11,158 bases of DNA, taken from an uncultured Mollicutes bacterium. Its GTDB lineage: Bacteria; Bacillota_I; Bacilli_A; RFN20; CAG-826. Numbering within the stretch: position 1 is the first letter of the stretch; each line of letters opens with the position of its first letter. The stretch lies in contig URQK01000048.1 in NCBI GenBank assembly GCA_900549975.1, forward strand, positions 1 through 11,158. Reading direction: 5' to 3'. A program made the position numbers and the translations under genes. The notes below the pieces were generated by a model. The model saw only the letters and a list, made by a program, of their open reading frames with translations, did not search any database and was not told where the DNA came from. Below are positions 1 through 6,210 of this stretch, piece after piece.

Positions 1-72
1 TGGGGTAACTGGGATCGAACCAGTGAAATGTCAGAGTCAAAGTCTGATGCCTTACCGCTTGGCTATACCCCA
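1..72 (-). tRNA. tRNA-Gln (anticodon UUG), 3' end cut by window edge
   Basis: Read on the minus strand, the acceptor stem TGGGGTA pairs with TACCCCA. The T arm ACTGG-TTCGATC-CCAGT is complete, and the anticodon loop CTTTGAC gives UUG, which reads CAA/CAG (Gln). The anticodon lies at plus positions 38-40. The acceptor 3' strand ends exactly at position 1, so the discriminator base and CCA lie outside the window. It is the last visible gene of a three-tRNA cluster transcribed leftward from the promoter near 300. Confidence 0.95.
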
Positions 73-83
73 ATGACCAAAAA

Positions 84-167
84 TGGTGGAGGAAGGTGGA
101 TTTGAACCACCGAACCCTAAGGAACTGATTTACAGTCAGCCGCGTTTGGCCGCTTCGCTATTCCTCC
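84..167 (-). tRNA. tRNA-Tyr (anticodon GUA)
   Basis: This is a class II tRNA of 84 nt with a long variable arm. The acceptor is GGAGGAA paired with TTCCTCC, with discriminator A and an encoded CCA (plus positions 84-86). The anticodon loop CTGTAAA gives GUA (Tyr), with the anticodon at 131-133. The TTCGAAT T-loop is present. It lies about 11 nt upstream of tRNA-Gln and 16 nt downstream of tRNA-Val in the same transcriptional direction. Confidence 0.96.
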
Positions 168-183
168 AAATTAACACACATAA

Positions 184-259
184 TGGTGGGTGTTGAGGGG
201 CTCGAACCCCCGACATCTACCTTGTAAGGGTAGCGCTCTCCCAGCTGAGCTAAACACCC
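184..259 (-). tRNA. tRNA-Val (anticodon UAC)
   Basis: This is a canonical 76-nt tRNA including encoded CCA (plus 184-186). The acceptor is GGGTGTT paired with AACACCC, the D arm contains TAGCTCAGCTGGGAGAGC, the anticodon stem CTACC/GGTAG encloses CTTACAA (UAC, Val), and the T arm contains GGTTCGAGCC. It is the promoter-proximal gene of the tRNA cluster. Confidence 0.97.
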
Positions 260-286
260 GCATACCTTAATTACGCGTGCTTTTAT

Positions 287-315
287 AATATATCATTGAG
301 ACTATGGTTAGTCAA
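287..315 (-). promoter_or_regulatory. Promoter of the tRNA-Val/Tyr/Gln cluster
   Basis: On the minus strand the -35 box TTGACT (plus 310-315) is separated by exactly 17 nt from a -10-like TATATT (plus 287-292). The predicted start is about 280, leaving roughly 20 nt of leader before tRNA-Val. A TATTAT offset by two bases could be the true -10. The boxes are seen directly; activity is inferred. Confidence 0.75.
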
Positions 316-478
316 TAATTTTATTTTAAATTTTAAAAAAAATGTTAAGTAATAGTTAAATTTTGGCTTGGAATAGGTAAAATGGGAAAAATAATTGTTT
401 TTGCATAAGATGCTTTTGGTAAAAAAAACTTACTGGGTGGGTGTTTAATCAATCCATCACTACTTTTAAATTTATTAA

Positions 479-496
479 TTGACAAAGTAAATTCCG
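479..496 (+). repeat. Imperfect 18-nt direct repeat, copy 1
   Basis: TTGACAAAGTAAATTCCG is nearly identical (16 of 18) to TTGACAAACTAGATTCCG at 518-535, with 21 nt between the copies. The position downstream of the transposase remnant suggests a duplicated insertion-sequence end, but no target-site duplication could be identified. TTGACA in both copies also resembles a -35 box; no matching -10 box was found. Confidence 0.5.
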
Positions 497-517
497 ATTA
501 ATCCATCAAAGCAAAGT

Positions 518-535
518 TTGACAAACTAGATTCCG
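518..535 (+). repeat. Imperfect 18-nt direct repeat, copy 2
   Basis: TTGACAAACTAGATTCCG is the partner of the copy at 479-496. The middle of this copy forms the left arm of the hairpin at 523-560, so the two substitutions relative to copy 1 (G to C, A to G) are what make the stem possible. Confidence 0.5.
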
Positions 536-564
536 TTTGTAAGTGGATGGCATCTAGTTTTTTT
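523..564 (+). terminator. Terminator-like hairpin without an obvious upstream gene
   Basis: AAACTAGAT (523-531) pairs perfectly with ATCTAGTTT (552-560) around a 20-nt loop. The T tract continues to 564, seven T in all. The geometry suits an intrinsic terminator for plus-strand transcription, yet no plus-strand gene lies upstream. It may instead be part of an insertion-sequence end. The stem has only two G-C pairs. Confidence 0.4.
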
Positions 565-739
565 AACACATTAAAATCAAAAAAGAAAATTATAGATTAA
601 GAAGAAACGGAAATTAGTATATATTGAAGGTGCTTAAAGAAACAACAAAGGCAAAATGAAAATCGCACGCGGGTGTTGGTCGCCAAACTTAGTTCCGTGA
701 ACGTGGTAATAATTATTGGGGTGGTTTGTCCTTTACAAA

Positions 740-1332
740 TTACTCTTTTAACGATTTGCCTTTAGGAGAATAAAATCTAAAGAATTCATGATTACGTTCT
801 ATTTCTGGCTTTTGATAAGATGAATACGGATTACAATAAAAAATAGTTGCTCTTTTAGTTCCATCAGAAGATAATTCAATTCCATCAGCATCTAAAAATT
901 CATTACCACAATCAGTTAAACATGCAGGAAATAATTTCATAAAAGTATCTTTACCTAATGTGTTTTCTAGATAATTAAATATATTTACAATTTCTTTTTG
1001 CTCCTTACTAGGAATAACAAAGCCTAACATAAGATTAGAGAATGGAAATATAAACGTAATTAAATATGGTTCATTATCTCCTTAGTTCTTTGAACAAGAT
1101 CTAATTGATGAATAAAAGCAGTTCTATTATTAGTTAAAAATTCAAGATAAGCTTCATAATTTCTAGTAGATATAATCTCTTTTTTATGAATACGTTTTTC
1201 TTTAGATGATTTGTCTTTATAAGACTTTCTAGGCTTCATTTTAACTTTGTTTCTTAAATCAACATCTTTTAAATTACATTTAAAAATTAATGCGTCTATT
1301 ATTTTCTTGTGGTATAATAATTCAAGACTCAT
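740..1332 (-). pseudogene. Broken IS30-family transposase
   Basis: Two minus-strand fragments make one IS30-family DDE transposase interior. The upstream part (1332 to about 1082) carries the DVDLRNKVK linker typical of the family and the first catalytic Asp in QLDLV (codon at 1101-1099). The second (about 1081 to 740) carries the second Asp in LTDCGNEF and the catalytic Glu in EIERNHEFFRF. The frames differ by one base near 1079-1083. Shifting there gives QRTK followed by GDNEPYLITFIFPFSNLMLG, which continues the family pattern without a gap, so a single lost base explains the break. The N-terminal helix-turn-helix half is missing, and the end stops early at PKGKSLKE, so the total is about 200 residues against roughly 320-400 for intact relatives. 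It is not expected to be active. Confidence 0.88.
1310..1318 (+). promoter_or_regulatory. Extended -10 promoter of the dCMP deaminase/ECF operon
   Basis: TGGTATAAT is a perfect TGnTATAAT extended -10 element. No good -35 box exists at the right distance (about 1290-1295 reads ATGCGT). Transcription would start near 1325, followed by the ribosome binding site GGAGG (1333-1337) and the ATG at 1345. It overlaps, in antisense, the first codons of the transposase remnant. Confidence 0.7.
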
Positions 1333-1344
1333 GGAGGAAAACCA

Positions 1345-1824
1345 ATGGAAAAGAGAAGTAACTATATTACATGGGAAGAATATTTTATGGGGATTGCTAT
1401 TTTATCAGCATTGCGTAGCAAGGATCCTTCTACACAAGTTGGCGCATGTATTGCCAATGATGATAATAAAGTTGTAAGTATTGGATACAATGGAATGCCA
1501 CAAGGATTAAAAGATGATCAAATGCCTTGGGGACATGGCGAAGGATTAGAATCAAAATATTTATATGTTTGCCATGCGGAATTTAATGCTATATTAAATA
1601 GCCAAATTGCTAATTTAAAAGGCACAAAAATATATGTTACTTTATTTCCTTGTAACGAATGCGCTAAAGCAATTATTCAAACTGGTATAAAAGAAGTAAT
1701 TTATCTTGATAATAAATATGAAAACTCTATTGAATCACAAGCAAGTCGTAAAATGTTTGATATGGCTGGTATAAAATATCGCCCTTTTGAAGGAAAAGTT
1801 ATAAAAATTAGTAAAGGTGAATAA
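1345..1824 (+). CDS. Deoxycytidylate (dCMP) deaminase
   Basis: This cytosolic zinc enzyme of 159 residues converts dCMP to dUMP, supplying thymidylate synthase. It belongs to the cytidine/deoxycytidylate deaminase fold. Visible signatures are the N-terminal YFMGIAILSALRSKDPSTQVGA segment (split here as YFMGIAILSALRSKDP, then STQVGA), SIGYNGMP, the zinc/catalytic motif CHAEFNAIL (ligand His77, proton-shuttling Glu79), and PCNEC with zinc ligands Cys103 and Cys106. Length and motif order match the family; in B. subtilis the homologue is ComEB. GGAGG lies 7 nt before the ATG. It is the first gene of a tightly packed operon, and its TAA overlaps the next ATG by one base. Nothing nearby links it to competence, so the metabolic role is preferred. 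A phage-type dCMP deaminase is possible, but the neighbours are chromosomal. Confidence 0.93.
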   Translation: MEKRSNYITWEEYFMGIAILSALRSKDPSTQVGACIANDDNKVVSIGYNGMPQGLKDDQMPWGHGEGLESKYLYVCHAEFNAILNSQIANLKGTKIYVTLFPCNECAKAIIQTGIKEVIYLDNKYENSIESQASRKMFDMAGIKYRPFEGKVIKISKGE

Positions 1825-2030
1825 TGAAAAAGAATACGAAAAAATTTCTAGAACGCTTCTTAATATGCCTTATTGCATATGTTTTATTTGTAAGTGGCAT
1901 AATGGTGGCTCTAGCCTCAATGTTAGAAAAAGCTTCTTTAGCGGTTAAAATTATTGTTGGTGTTTCTATCGCCTTATTATTTGTTGTATTAGTTGTCGTT
2001 GTTGAAGTATCACATAGAAAGGTGAAATAA
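1824..2030 (+). CDS. Small two-helix membrane protein of unknown function
   Basis: I do not recognise this 68-residue protein. It has a basic start (MKKNTKKFLER), a first hydrophobic segment at about residues 12-33, a short polar turn (EKAS), a second hydrophobic segment at about 38-61 rich in Val/Ile/Leu, and a basic tail (SHRKVK). This predicts two membrane helices with both ends in the cytoplasm. It starts inside the stop codon of the dCMP deaminase (AAAGGTGA is the likely ribosome binding site, 1813-1820), and its own stop overlaps the ATG of ecfA1 by one base, again preceded by AAAGGTGA (2018-2025). Translational coupling on both sides argues that it is a real gene. It could be an accessory of the ECF transporter next door, but that is only positional inference. 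It is too short to be an S component. Confidence 0.75.
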   Translation: MKKNTKKFLERFLICLIAYVLFVSGIMVALASMLEKASLAVKIIVGVSIALLFVVLVVVVEVSHRKVK

Positions 2031-2848
2031 TGGGTATTGCGTTATCAATCAAAAACTTAACATTTTCTTATGATGATAAAGTAAAAGTTTTAAAAAATAT
2101 TAATGTTGATATTGAAGAAGGTAAATATGTTTCTTTAATTGGTCATAACGGCTCAGGTAAATCAACATTAGCTAAACTCATTGTAGGATTATTAGAAACT
2201 CGAGTTGGAACAATCGAGATTTTTGGTGATGCATTAACAGAAAAAAACGTTCGTGAAATACGTCAAAAAGTAGGCATTGTATTTCAAAATCCTGATAACC
2301 AATTTATAGGCGCAACAGTAAGAGATGATATTGCCTTTGGCTTAGAAAATCATTGTGTTCCTCATAAAGATATGGATAATATAATTGATGATTATGCTAA
2401 AAAAGTTGGAATGTATGAGTTCTTAGATAAAGAACCAACAAGATTATCCGGTGGACAAAAACAACGTGTGGCCATTGCGGGTGTTTTAGCAATGAAGCCA
2501 AATATTATTATATTTGATGAAGCAACTGCCATGCTTGACCCAAAGGGTAAAAAAGATATTCGAAATTATATTTTAGAATTAAAAAAAGAAAATCCAAATA
2601 TTACGATTATTTCGATTACTCATGATATTGAAGAAGCTTATAATTCGGATGAAGTAATTGTTTTAAATAGCGGAGAAGTATTATTACAAGGTAAGCCAAG
2701 TGAAGTTTTTGCTAATGAACAATTATTAGCAAATATTGATTTGGATTTGCCGTTTTTTATGAAAGTTAAAAACGCTTTAATTAGCGAAGGTGTGGATGTT
2801 AAAGATACACACAACTTAGAAGAGTTGGTGAATAAATTATGTCAATAA
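2030..2848 (+). CDS. ecfA1: Energy-coupling factor transporter ATPase EcfA1
   Basis: This is one of the two ABC ATPases of an energy-coupling factor (ECF) importer, which drives uptake of vitamins or transition-metal ions through interchangeable S components. All nucleotide-binding motifs are present in the 272 residues: Walker A GHNGSGKST (38-46), the Q-loop in VFQNPDNQ, the signature LSGGQ (139-143), Walker B IIIFDEA with Asp163-Glu164, and the switch His198 in ITHD. The FQNPDNQ...DDIAFGLEN stretch and the C-terminal extension after the nucleotide-binding domain are typical of EcfA1 (CbiO-like). It overlaps ecfA2 by 10 bases, which fits stoichiometric production of the A1-A2 heterodimer. 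Confidence 0.95.
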   Translation: MGIALSIKNLTFSYDDKVKVLKNINVDIEEGKYVSLIGHNGSGKSTLAKLIVGLLETRVGTIEIFGDALTEKNVREIRQKVGIVFQNPDNQFIGATVRDDIAFGLENHCVPHKDMDNIIDDYAKKVGMYEFLDKEPTRLSGGQKQRVAIAGVLAMKPNIIIFDEATAMLDPKGKKDIRNYILELKKENPNITIISITHDIEEAYNSDEVIVLNSGEVLLQGKPSEVFANEQLLANIDLDLPFFMKVKNALISEGVDVKDTHNLEELVNKLCQ

Positions 2849-3699
2849 GATTTGAACATGTATTCCATATTTATTCGCCGAAAACTCCTTTAGAGCAAAT
2901 TGGTTTAAATGATATTAATGTTGACTTTTCTAATTATGATTTTGTGGCTTTAGTTGGTCAAACTGGCTCAGGTAAATCAACATTAGTGCAACATATTACT
3001 GGATTACTTTTACCTAGTAAAGGAACAGTTTATGTTGGGGACTATCAAATTACACCACATAAGAAAAAAAACAAACATATTAAAGATATCAGAAAAGAAA
3101 TTGGCTTAGTTTTTCAATTTCCAGAATATCAATTATTTGAAGATACAGTTTTAAAAGATGTGGCTTTTGGACCAAAAAACTTTGGTATTGATGAAAAAGA
3201 AGCTCTTGATAGAGCCCGTAAGGCAATTTTAGCTGTTGGATTAGATGAAAACTATTTTGAACGTTCACCATTTGAACTTAGTGGTGGCGAAAAAAGACGT
3301 GTCGCTATTGCGGGTATAATTGCTATTAATCCAAGTGTATTAATATTAGATGAACCAACCGCAGGATTAGATCCACAAGGCTCTAAAGCTATGATGGAGT
3401 TATTTAAGAAAATTCATAGTCAAGGTACTAAAATTATTATGGTAACTCACGATATGGATTTAGTATTAGAATATGCCAGCCATGTTATTGTTTTAAAAGA
3501 TGGCCAAATTGTTAAAGAAACCAATCCAGTTTCTTTATTTTCTAGTAGTGATTATTTAGATTTAAGTCTAGATTATCCAAGTGTATTTGATTTAGCAACT
3601 AAATTAATTAATAAAGGAATGAACATTAATCTTAATAACATTAAGAATATTCCTACTTTAATTAAAGAAATAAAGAAAGCGGGTAATAAATATGAATAA
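2839..3699 (+). CDS. ecfA2: Energy-coupling factor transporter ATPase EcfA2
   Basis: This is the second ECF ATPase (286 residues), partner of EcfA1. Motifs are Walker A GQTGSGKST (40-48), Q-loop VFQFPEYQLFEDTV, signature LSGGEKRR (147 onward), Walker B LILDEPTAGLDP with Asp171-Glu172, and His204 in VTHD. Glu in the signature (LSGGE instead of LSGGQ) and the FPEYQLFE Q-loop are characteristic of EcfA2 and separate it from the paralogue upstream. GGTG at 2827-2830 in the end of ecfA1 serves as the ribosome binding site. The 3' end overlaps ecfT by 8 bases. Confidence 0.95.
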   Translation: MSIRFEHVFHIYSPKTPLEQIGLNDINVDFSNYDFVALVGQTGSGKSTLVQHITGLLLPSKGTVYVGDYQITPHKKKNKHIKDIRKEIGLVFQFPEYQLFEDTVLKDVAFGPKNFGIDEKEALDRARKAILAVGLDENYFERSPFELSGGEKRRVAIAGIIAINPSVLILDEPTAGLDPQGSKAMMELFKKIHSQGTKIIMVTHDMDLVLEYASHVIVLKDGQIVKETNPVSLFSSSDYLDLSLDYPSVFDLATKLINKGMNINLNNIKNIPTLIKEIKKAGNKYE

Positions 3700-4555
3700 T
3701 ATGACTATTGGCCGCTACATCCCATATGATTCTAAAATTCATAAAATGGATCCTAGATTAAAAATACTTGCGCTTATCATTTTTATGGTAAGTATTTTCT
3801 TGCGCTTTCCAGGTAATGGAATGATGTATATGAATTTCATTATGTATGGAATTATTGCTATCATTATTTTCATTATTATGTGCATAGCTCATGTGAAATT
3901 ATCGATGCTATTTAAGCAATTAAAATCATTATGGTTTATGGTAATTATTTTATTAATAATTAATCTTCTTCTCCCTAATAGCGGTGATTATTTCTTGCTA
4001 TTTGGAAAACTTAAGATTTATCATAAAGCATTATTTGATACAGCTTATATATTTATTAGATTATTATTAATGCTTTCTTTAACAATGGTGTTAACGGCAA
4101 CAACAACGCCATTAGATTTAACTTATGCTTTAGAATGGTATTTAACGCCACTTCGTGTTGTTAAATGCCCAACACACGAAATAGCTATGACTATTTCTAT
4201 TGCTTTACGCTTTATTCCAACTTTATTAGATGAAACGGATCGAATTATGAAAGCACAAGCAAGTCGAGGTGTCGATTTTCAAAATGGTAAATTAAAAGAA
4301 AAAGTACGTGCAATTATATCTTTAATTATTCCTTTGCTTGTTTCCGCTTTTCAACGTAGTGAAGAATTAGCTAATGCCATGGAAGCTAGGGGTTATAATC
4401 CAGGTGCTAAAAGAACAAGATATCGTTTATTAAAGTGGCATCTTAATGATACAATTGCTATTATTCTTTTAGCAATTTTCTTTGCTGGTGTTTTATATGT
4501 CTCCATAAGTCATATCGACTTTGTAGTAATTATTTCAAGTTTAATAGGTGGTTAG
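3692..4555 (+). CDS. ecfT: Energy-coupling factor transmembrane protein EcfT
   Basis: EcfT is the membrane scaffold that couples ATP hydrolysis by EcfA1/A2 to the substrate-binding S subunit. The 287-residue protein begins with IGRYIPYDSKIHKMDPRLK, the usual N-terminus, followed by hydrophobic segments in the first half (about 24-66, 80-95, 113-140). The two cytoplasmic coupling helices each carry the short motif that docks on the ATPases: Ser191-Arg-Gly (SRGVDF) and Ala232-Arg-Gly (ARGYNPG). A final hydrophobic stretch spans about 253-285. The first motif has Ser in place of the usual Ala; the key Arg is kept. ATG at 3692 is used; an in-frame ATG three codons later is an alternative. No S component is encoded in the window, so this is the shared group II type module, with S proteins elsewhere. 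Confidence 0.95.
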   Translation: MNNMTIGRYIPYDSKIHKMDPRLKILALIIFMVSIFLRFPGNGMMYMNFIMYGIIAIIIFIIMCIAHVKLSMLFKQLKSLWFMVIILLIINLLLPNSGDYFLLFGKLKIYHKALFDTAYIFIRLLLMLSLTMVLTATTTPLDLTYALEWYLTPLRVVKCPTHEIAMTISIALRFIPTLLDETDRIMKAQASRGVDFQNGKLKEKVRAIISLIIPLLVSAFQRSEELANAMEARGYNPGAKRTRYRLLKWHLNDTIAIILLAIFFAGVLYVSISHIDFVVIISSLIGG

Positions 4556-4559
4556 AATT

Positions 4560-5306
4560 ATGCGTATTAGATTAGATATGAGTTATGATGGACATAATTT
4601 TAAAGGATTCCAAAGACAAGTAAATGAAAGAACAGTGCAACAAGAAATTGAACGCGTCCTGTCTAAAATTTTTAATAGTGAAATTGTAATTACTGCTTCA
4701 GGAAGAACTGATGCCGGCGTGCATGCTTTAAAACAAGTTGTCACGTTTACTCCTAATAAAGAAGTTAATGACTTATCTTTACTTCGCTATTCACTAAATT
4801 GCATGTTACCAAATGATATTCATATTAACACTATTAAGAAAGTTAATGATGATTTTCATCCTCGTTTTAGTGCTTATTCTAAAACATATAAATATCTTTT
4901 AAATATGGGTGAAGCTAACCCGTTTTATGAGAATTATCGTTATGAATTTAAAAGAAAATTAGATGTTCAAAAAATGGAAGAAGCAAAGAATTTATTTATT
5001 GGAGAACATAATTTTCATAATTTTACAACTAAAGAAGAAGATACAAAAGGTTTTATAAGAAATATATCATCTATTACTATTAATCAAGAAGAAGATGTTC
5101 TTACCATAATTCTTATTGGTAATGGCTTTATGCGTTATATGGTGCGTATGATTGTTGGTACTTTAATTATGATAGGTTTAGGAAAAGAAGATAAAAGTTT
5201 TATTACAAATAAATTAACTGATAATGAAAGAATGCCAGTAATTTATAAAGCACCGCCACAAGGATTATATCTTGTTGATGTTAAATATGATGGGAGTGAT
5301 GATTAA
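4560..5306 (+). CDS. truA: tRNA pseudouridine(38-40) synthase TruA
   Basis: TruA isomerises uridines 38-40 in the anticodon arm of many tRNAs. The protein starts with the usual MRIRLDMSYDGHNFKGFQRQ block, has the catalytic motif GRTDAGVHA with Asp51, continues with HPRFSAYSKTYKY, and ends with the conserved FMRYMVRMIVGTL and PPQGLYLVDV segments. The length of 248 residues is normal. ATG 4560 is preferred over the in-frame GTG at 4548 because AGGTGG (4546-4551) sits 8 nt before 4560 and family members start at this point. It follows ecfT by 4 bases, the same neighbour order as in B. subtilis, and its stop overlaps the next ATG. Confidence 0.95.
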   Translation: MRIRLDMSYDGHNFKGFQRQVNERTVQQEIERVLSKIFNSEIVITASGRTDAGVHALKQVVTFTPNKEVNDLSLLRYSLNCMLPNDIHINTIKKVNDDFHPRFSAYSKTYKYLLNMGEANPFYENYRYEFKRKLDVQKMEEAKNLFIGEHNFHNFTTKEEDTKGFIRNISSITINQEEDVLTIILIGNGFMRYMVRMIVGTLIMIGLGKEDKSFITNKLTDNERMPVIYKAPPQGLYLVDVKYDGSDD

Positions 5307-6124
5307 TGATACCTTATTGTTATCATACGCATACTTACCGCTGCGGACACGCAGAAGGAGAAGATGAAGAATATGTTTTAGAAGCTATTGCGGCAGGAGT
5401 TAGAAAATTGGGCTTTTCAGATCACATTATGTTACCTAATTTTTCTCAGCCTAATGTCCGTGGTGACTATAAAGAATTAGAAGGATATCTTTCTTCTATT
5501 AATTTTTTAAAAGAAAAATATAAAGAAAAAATTAAAATATATGTAGGATTTGAAGCGGAATATGATGAAACATTTGAAGGATATTATCGCTCTTTATTAG
5601 AACAACATAAAATTGAATATTTGCTTCTTGGTCAACATTTTAGTTTTGCTAATGGAAGAATTATTGATTATTTTGGTCATGTTCATGAAAAAGAACAACT
5701 TATTAAATATAAGAATTTAGTAGTTAAAGCAATGAGTACAGGCTTGTTTTCTGTTCTTGTACATCCTGATTTATATATGTCAGCGTATGAAAAATTTGAT
5801 GCAACTGCTAAAATTGTGGCGCATGAAATTTGTAAAGCCTCGCTTAAATATAATGTTCCTTTGGAAATTAATTTAGGCGGTATTAGACGTGGTATTGTAA
5901 AAGTAGGCGAAGAAAAGCGATATTTATATCCATATAAACCTTTTTGGAAAATAGTAGCAAAATATGGTTGTCGCGTAGTAATTGGTGTTGATGCTCACTC
6001 ACCTAAAAACTTTACCACTAATGAATATAGTATTGCTTTAAGTTGGATTAGAGAATTAGGCTTAAAGCATGATCAAGATATAATAATTAATGAAAATAGA
6101 ACTAAAATTGATGAAAAATTATAA
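5306..6124 (+). CDS. PHP-family phosphoesterase, histidinol-phosphatase (HisJ/HisK)-like
   Basis: This is a 272-residue PHP (polymerase and histidinol phosphatase) domain metal-dependent phosphoesterase. Metal-ligand motifs appear in order: HTHTYRCGH at 7-15 (His7, His9, His15), LGFSDHI near 35-41, GFEAEYD, LLGQHFS, VLVHPDLY, LEINLGG, and GVDAHSP near the end. These match the histidinol-phosphatase branch (final step but one of histidine synthesis, L-histidinol phosphate to L-histidinol). No other histidine gene is in the window, and the partners are truA and an ECF transporter, so the physiological substrate is uncertain; a general sugar- or nucleotide-phosphatase role is possible. The start codon overlaps the truA stop by one base. 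It is the last gene of the operon. Confidence 0.85.
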   Translation: MIPYCYHTHTYRCGHAEGEDEEYVLEAIAAGVRKLGFSDHIMLPNFSQPNVRGDYKELEGYLSSINFLKEKYKEKIKIYVGFEAEYDETFEGYYRSLLEQHKIEYLLLGQHFSFANGRIIDYFGHVHEKEQLIKYKNLVVKAMSTGLFSVLVHPDLYMSAYEKFDATAKIVAHEICKASLKYNVPLEINLGGIRRGIVKVGEEKRYLYPYKPFWKIVAKYGCRVVIGVDAHSPKNFTTNEYSIALSWIRELGLKHDQDIIINENRTKIDEKL

Positions 6125-6141
6125 CTATTTAAAATTTTTTA

Positions 6142-6170
6142 GTGAAACATCATATTATAAGTGTTATAAT
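6142..6170 (+). promoter_or_regulatory. Promoter of the yebC-family gene with -10 palindrome
   Basis: TATAAT (6165-6170) is preceded by TG at 6162-6163, forming an extended -10. A weak -35 GTGAAA (6142-6147) lies 17 nt upstream. The -10 is the right arm of a perfect inverted repeat, ATTATAA-GTG-TTATAAT (6154-6170), which could be an operator or a weak AT-only terminator for the preceding operon. The start would be near 6177, with AAAGGAG (6196-6202) as the ribosome binding site. Confidence 0.7.
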
Positions 6171-6210
6171 TTTATCGGTATAAATCAACTAATTAAAAGG
6201 AGAGATGTTT

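Larger units (their letters stand above)
316..739. other. Gene-free AT-rich region with repeats and a possible transposase tail
   Basis: There is no supportable gene in these 424 bases. The stretch holds an 18-nt imperfect direct repeat (479-496 and 518-535), a terminator-like hairpin (523-564), and a more GC-rich patch around 660-730. On the minus strand that patch can be read, out of frame with the upstream transposase fragment, as a sequence loosely resembling the C-terminal part of IS30-family transposases. This last reading is weak. The whole segment from here to about 1330 is best seen as the decayed remains of an insertion sequence and its flanks. Confidence 0.5.

Noticed and set aside
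436..445. GGTGGGTGTT repeats the 3' end of tRNA-Val (185-194), hinting at an integration site.
   Set aside because: Ten bases of exact match without extension, integrase gene or matching flanks is too little for an attachment site; it is probably chance or a very old tRNA fragment.
740..1332. Programmed frameshifting to make an active transposase from the two fragments.
   Set aside because: There is no slippery heptamer at the junction, and the N-terminal DNA-binding half and much of the C-terminus are missing, so decay explains it better.
1247..1477. A 76-codon plus-strand open frame overlapping the deaminase start.
   Set aside because: It is in another frame of the well-supported dCMP deaminase gene and the transposase remnant and carries no recognisable motif.
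3089..3271. A 60-codon minus-strand open frame inside ecfA2.
   Set aside because: It is an antisense shadow of a clear ABC ATPase gene.
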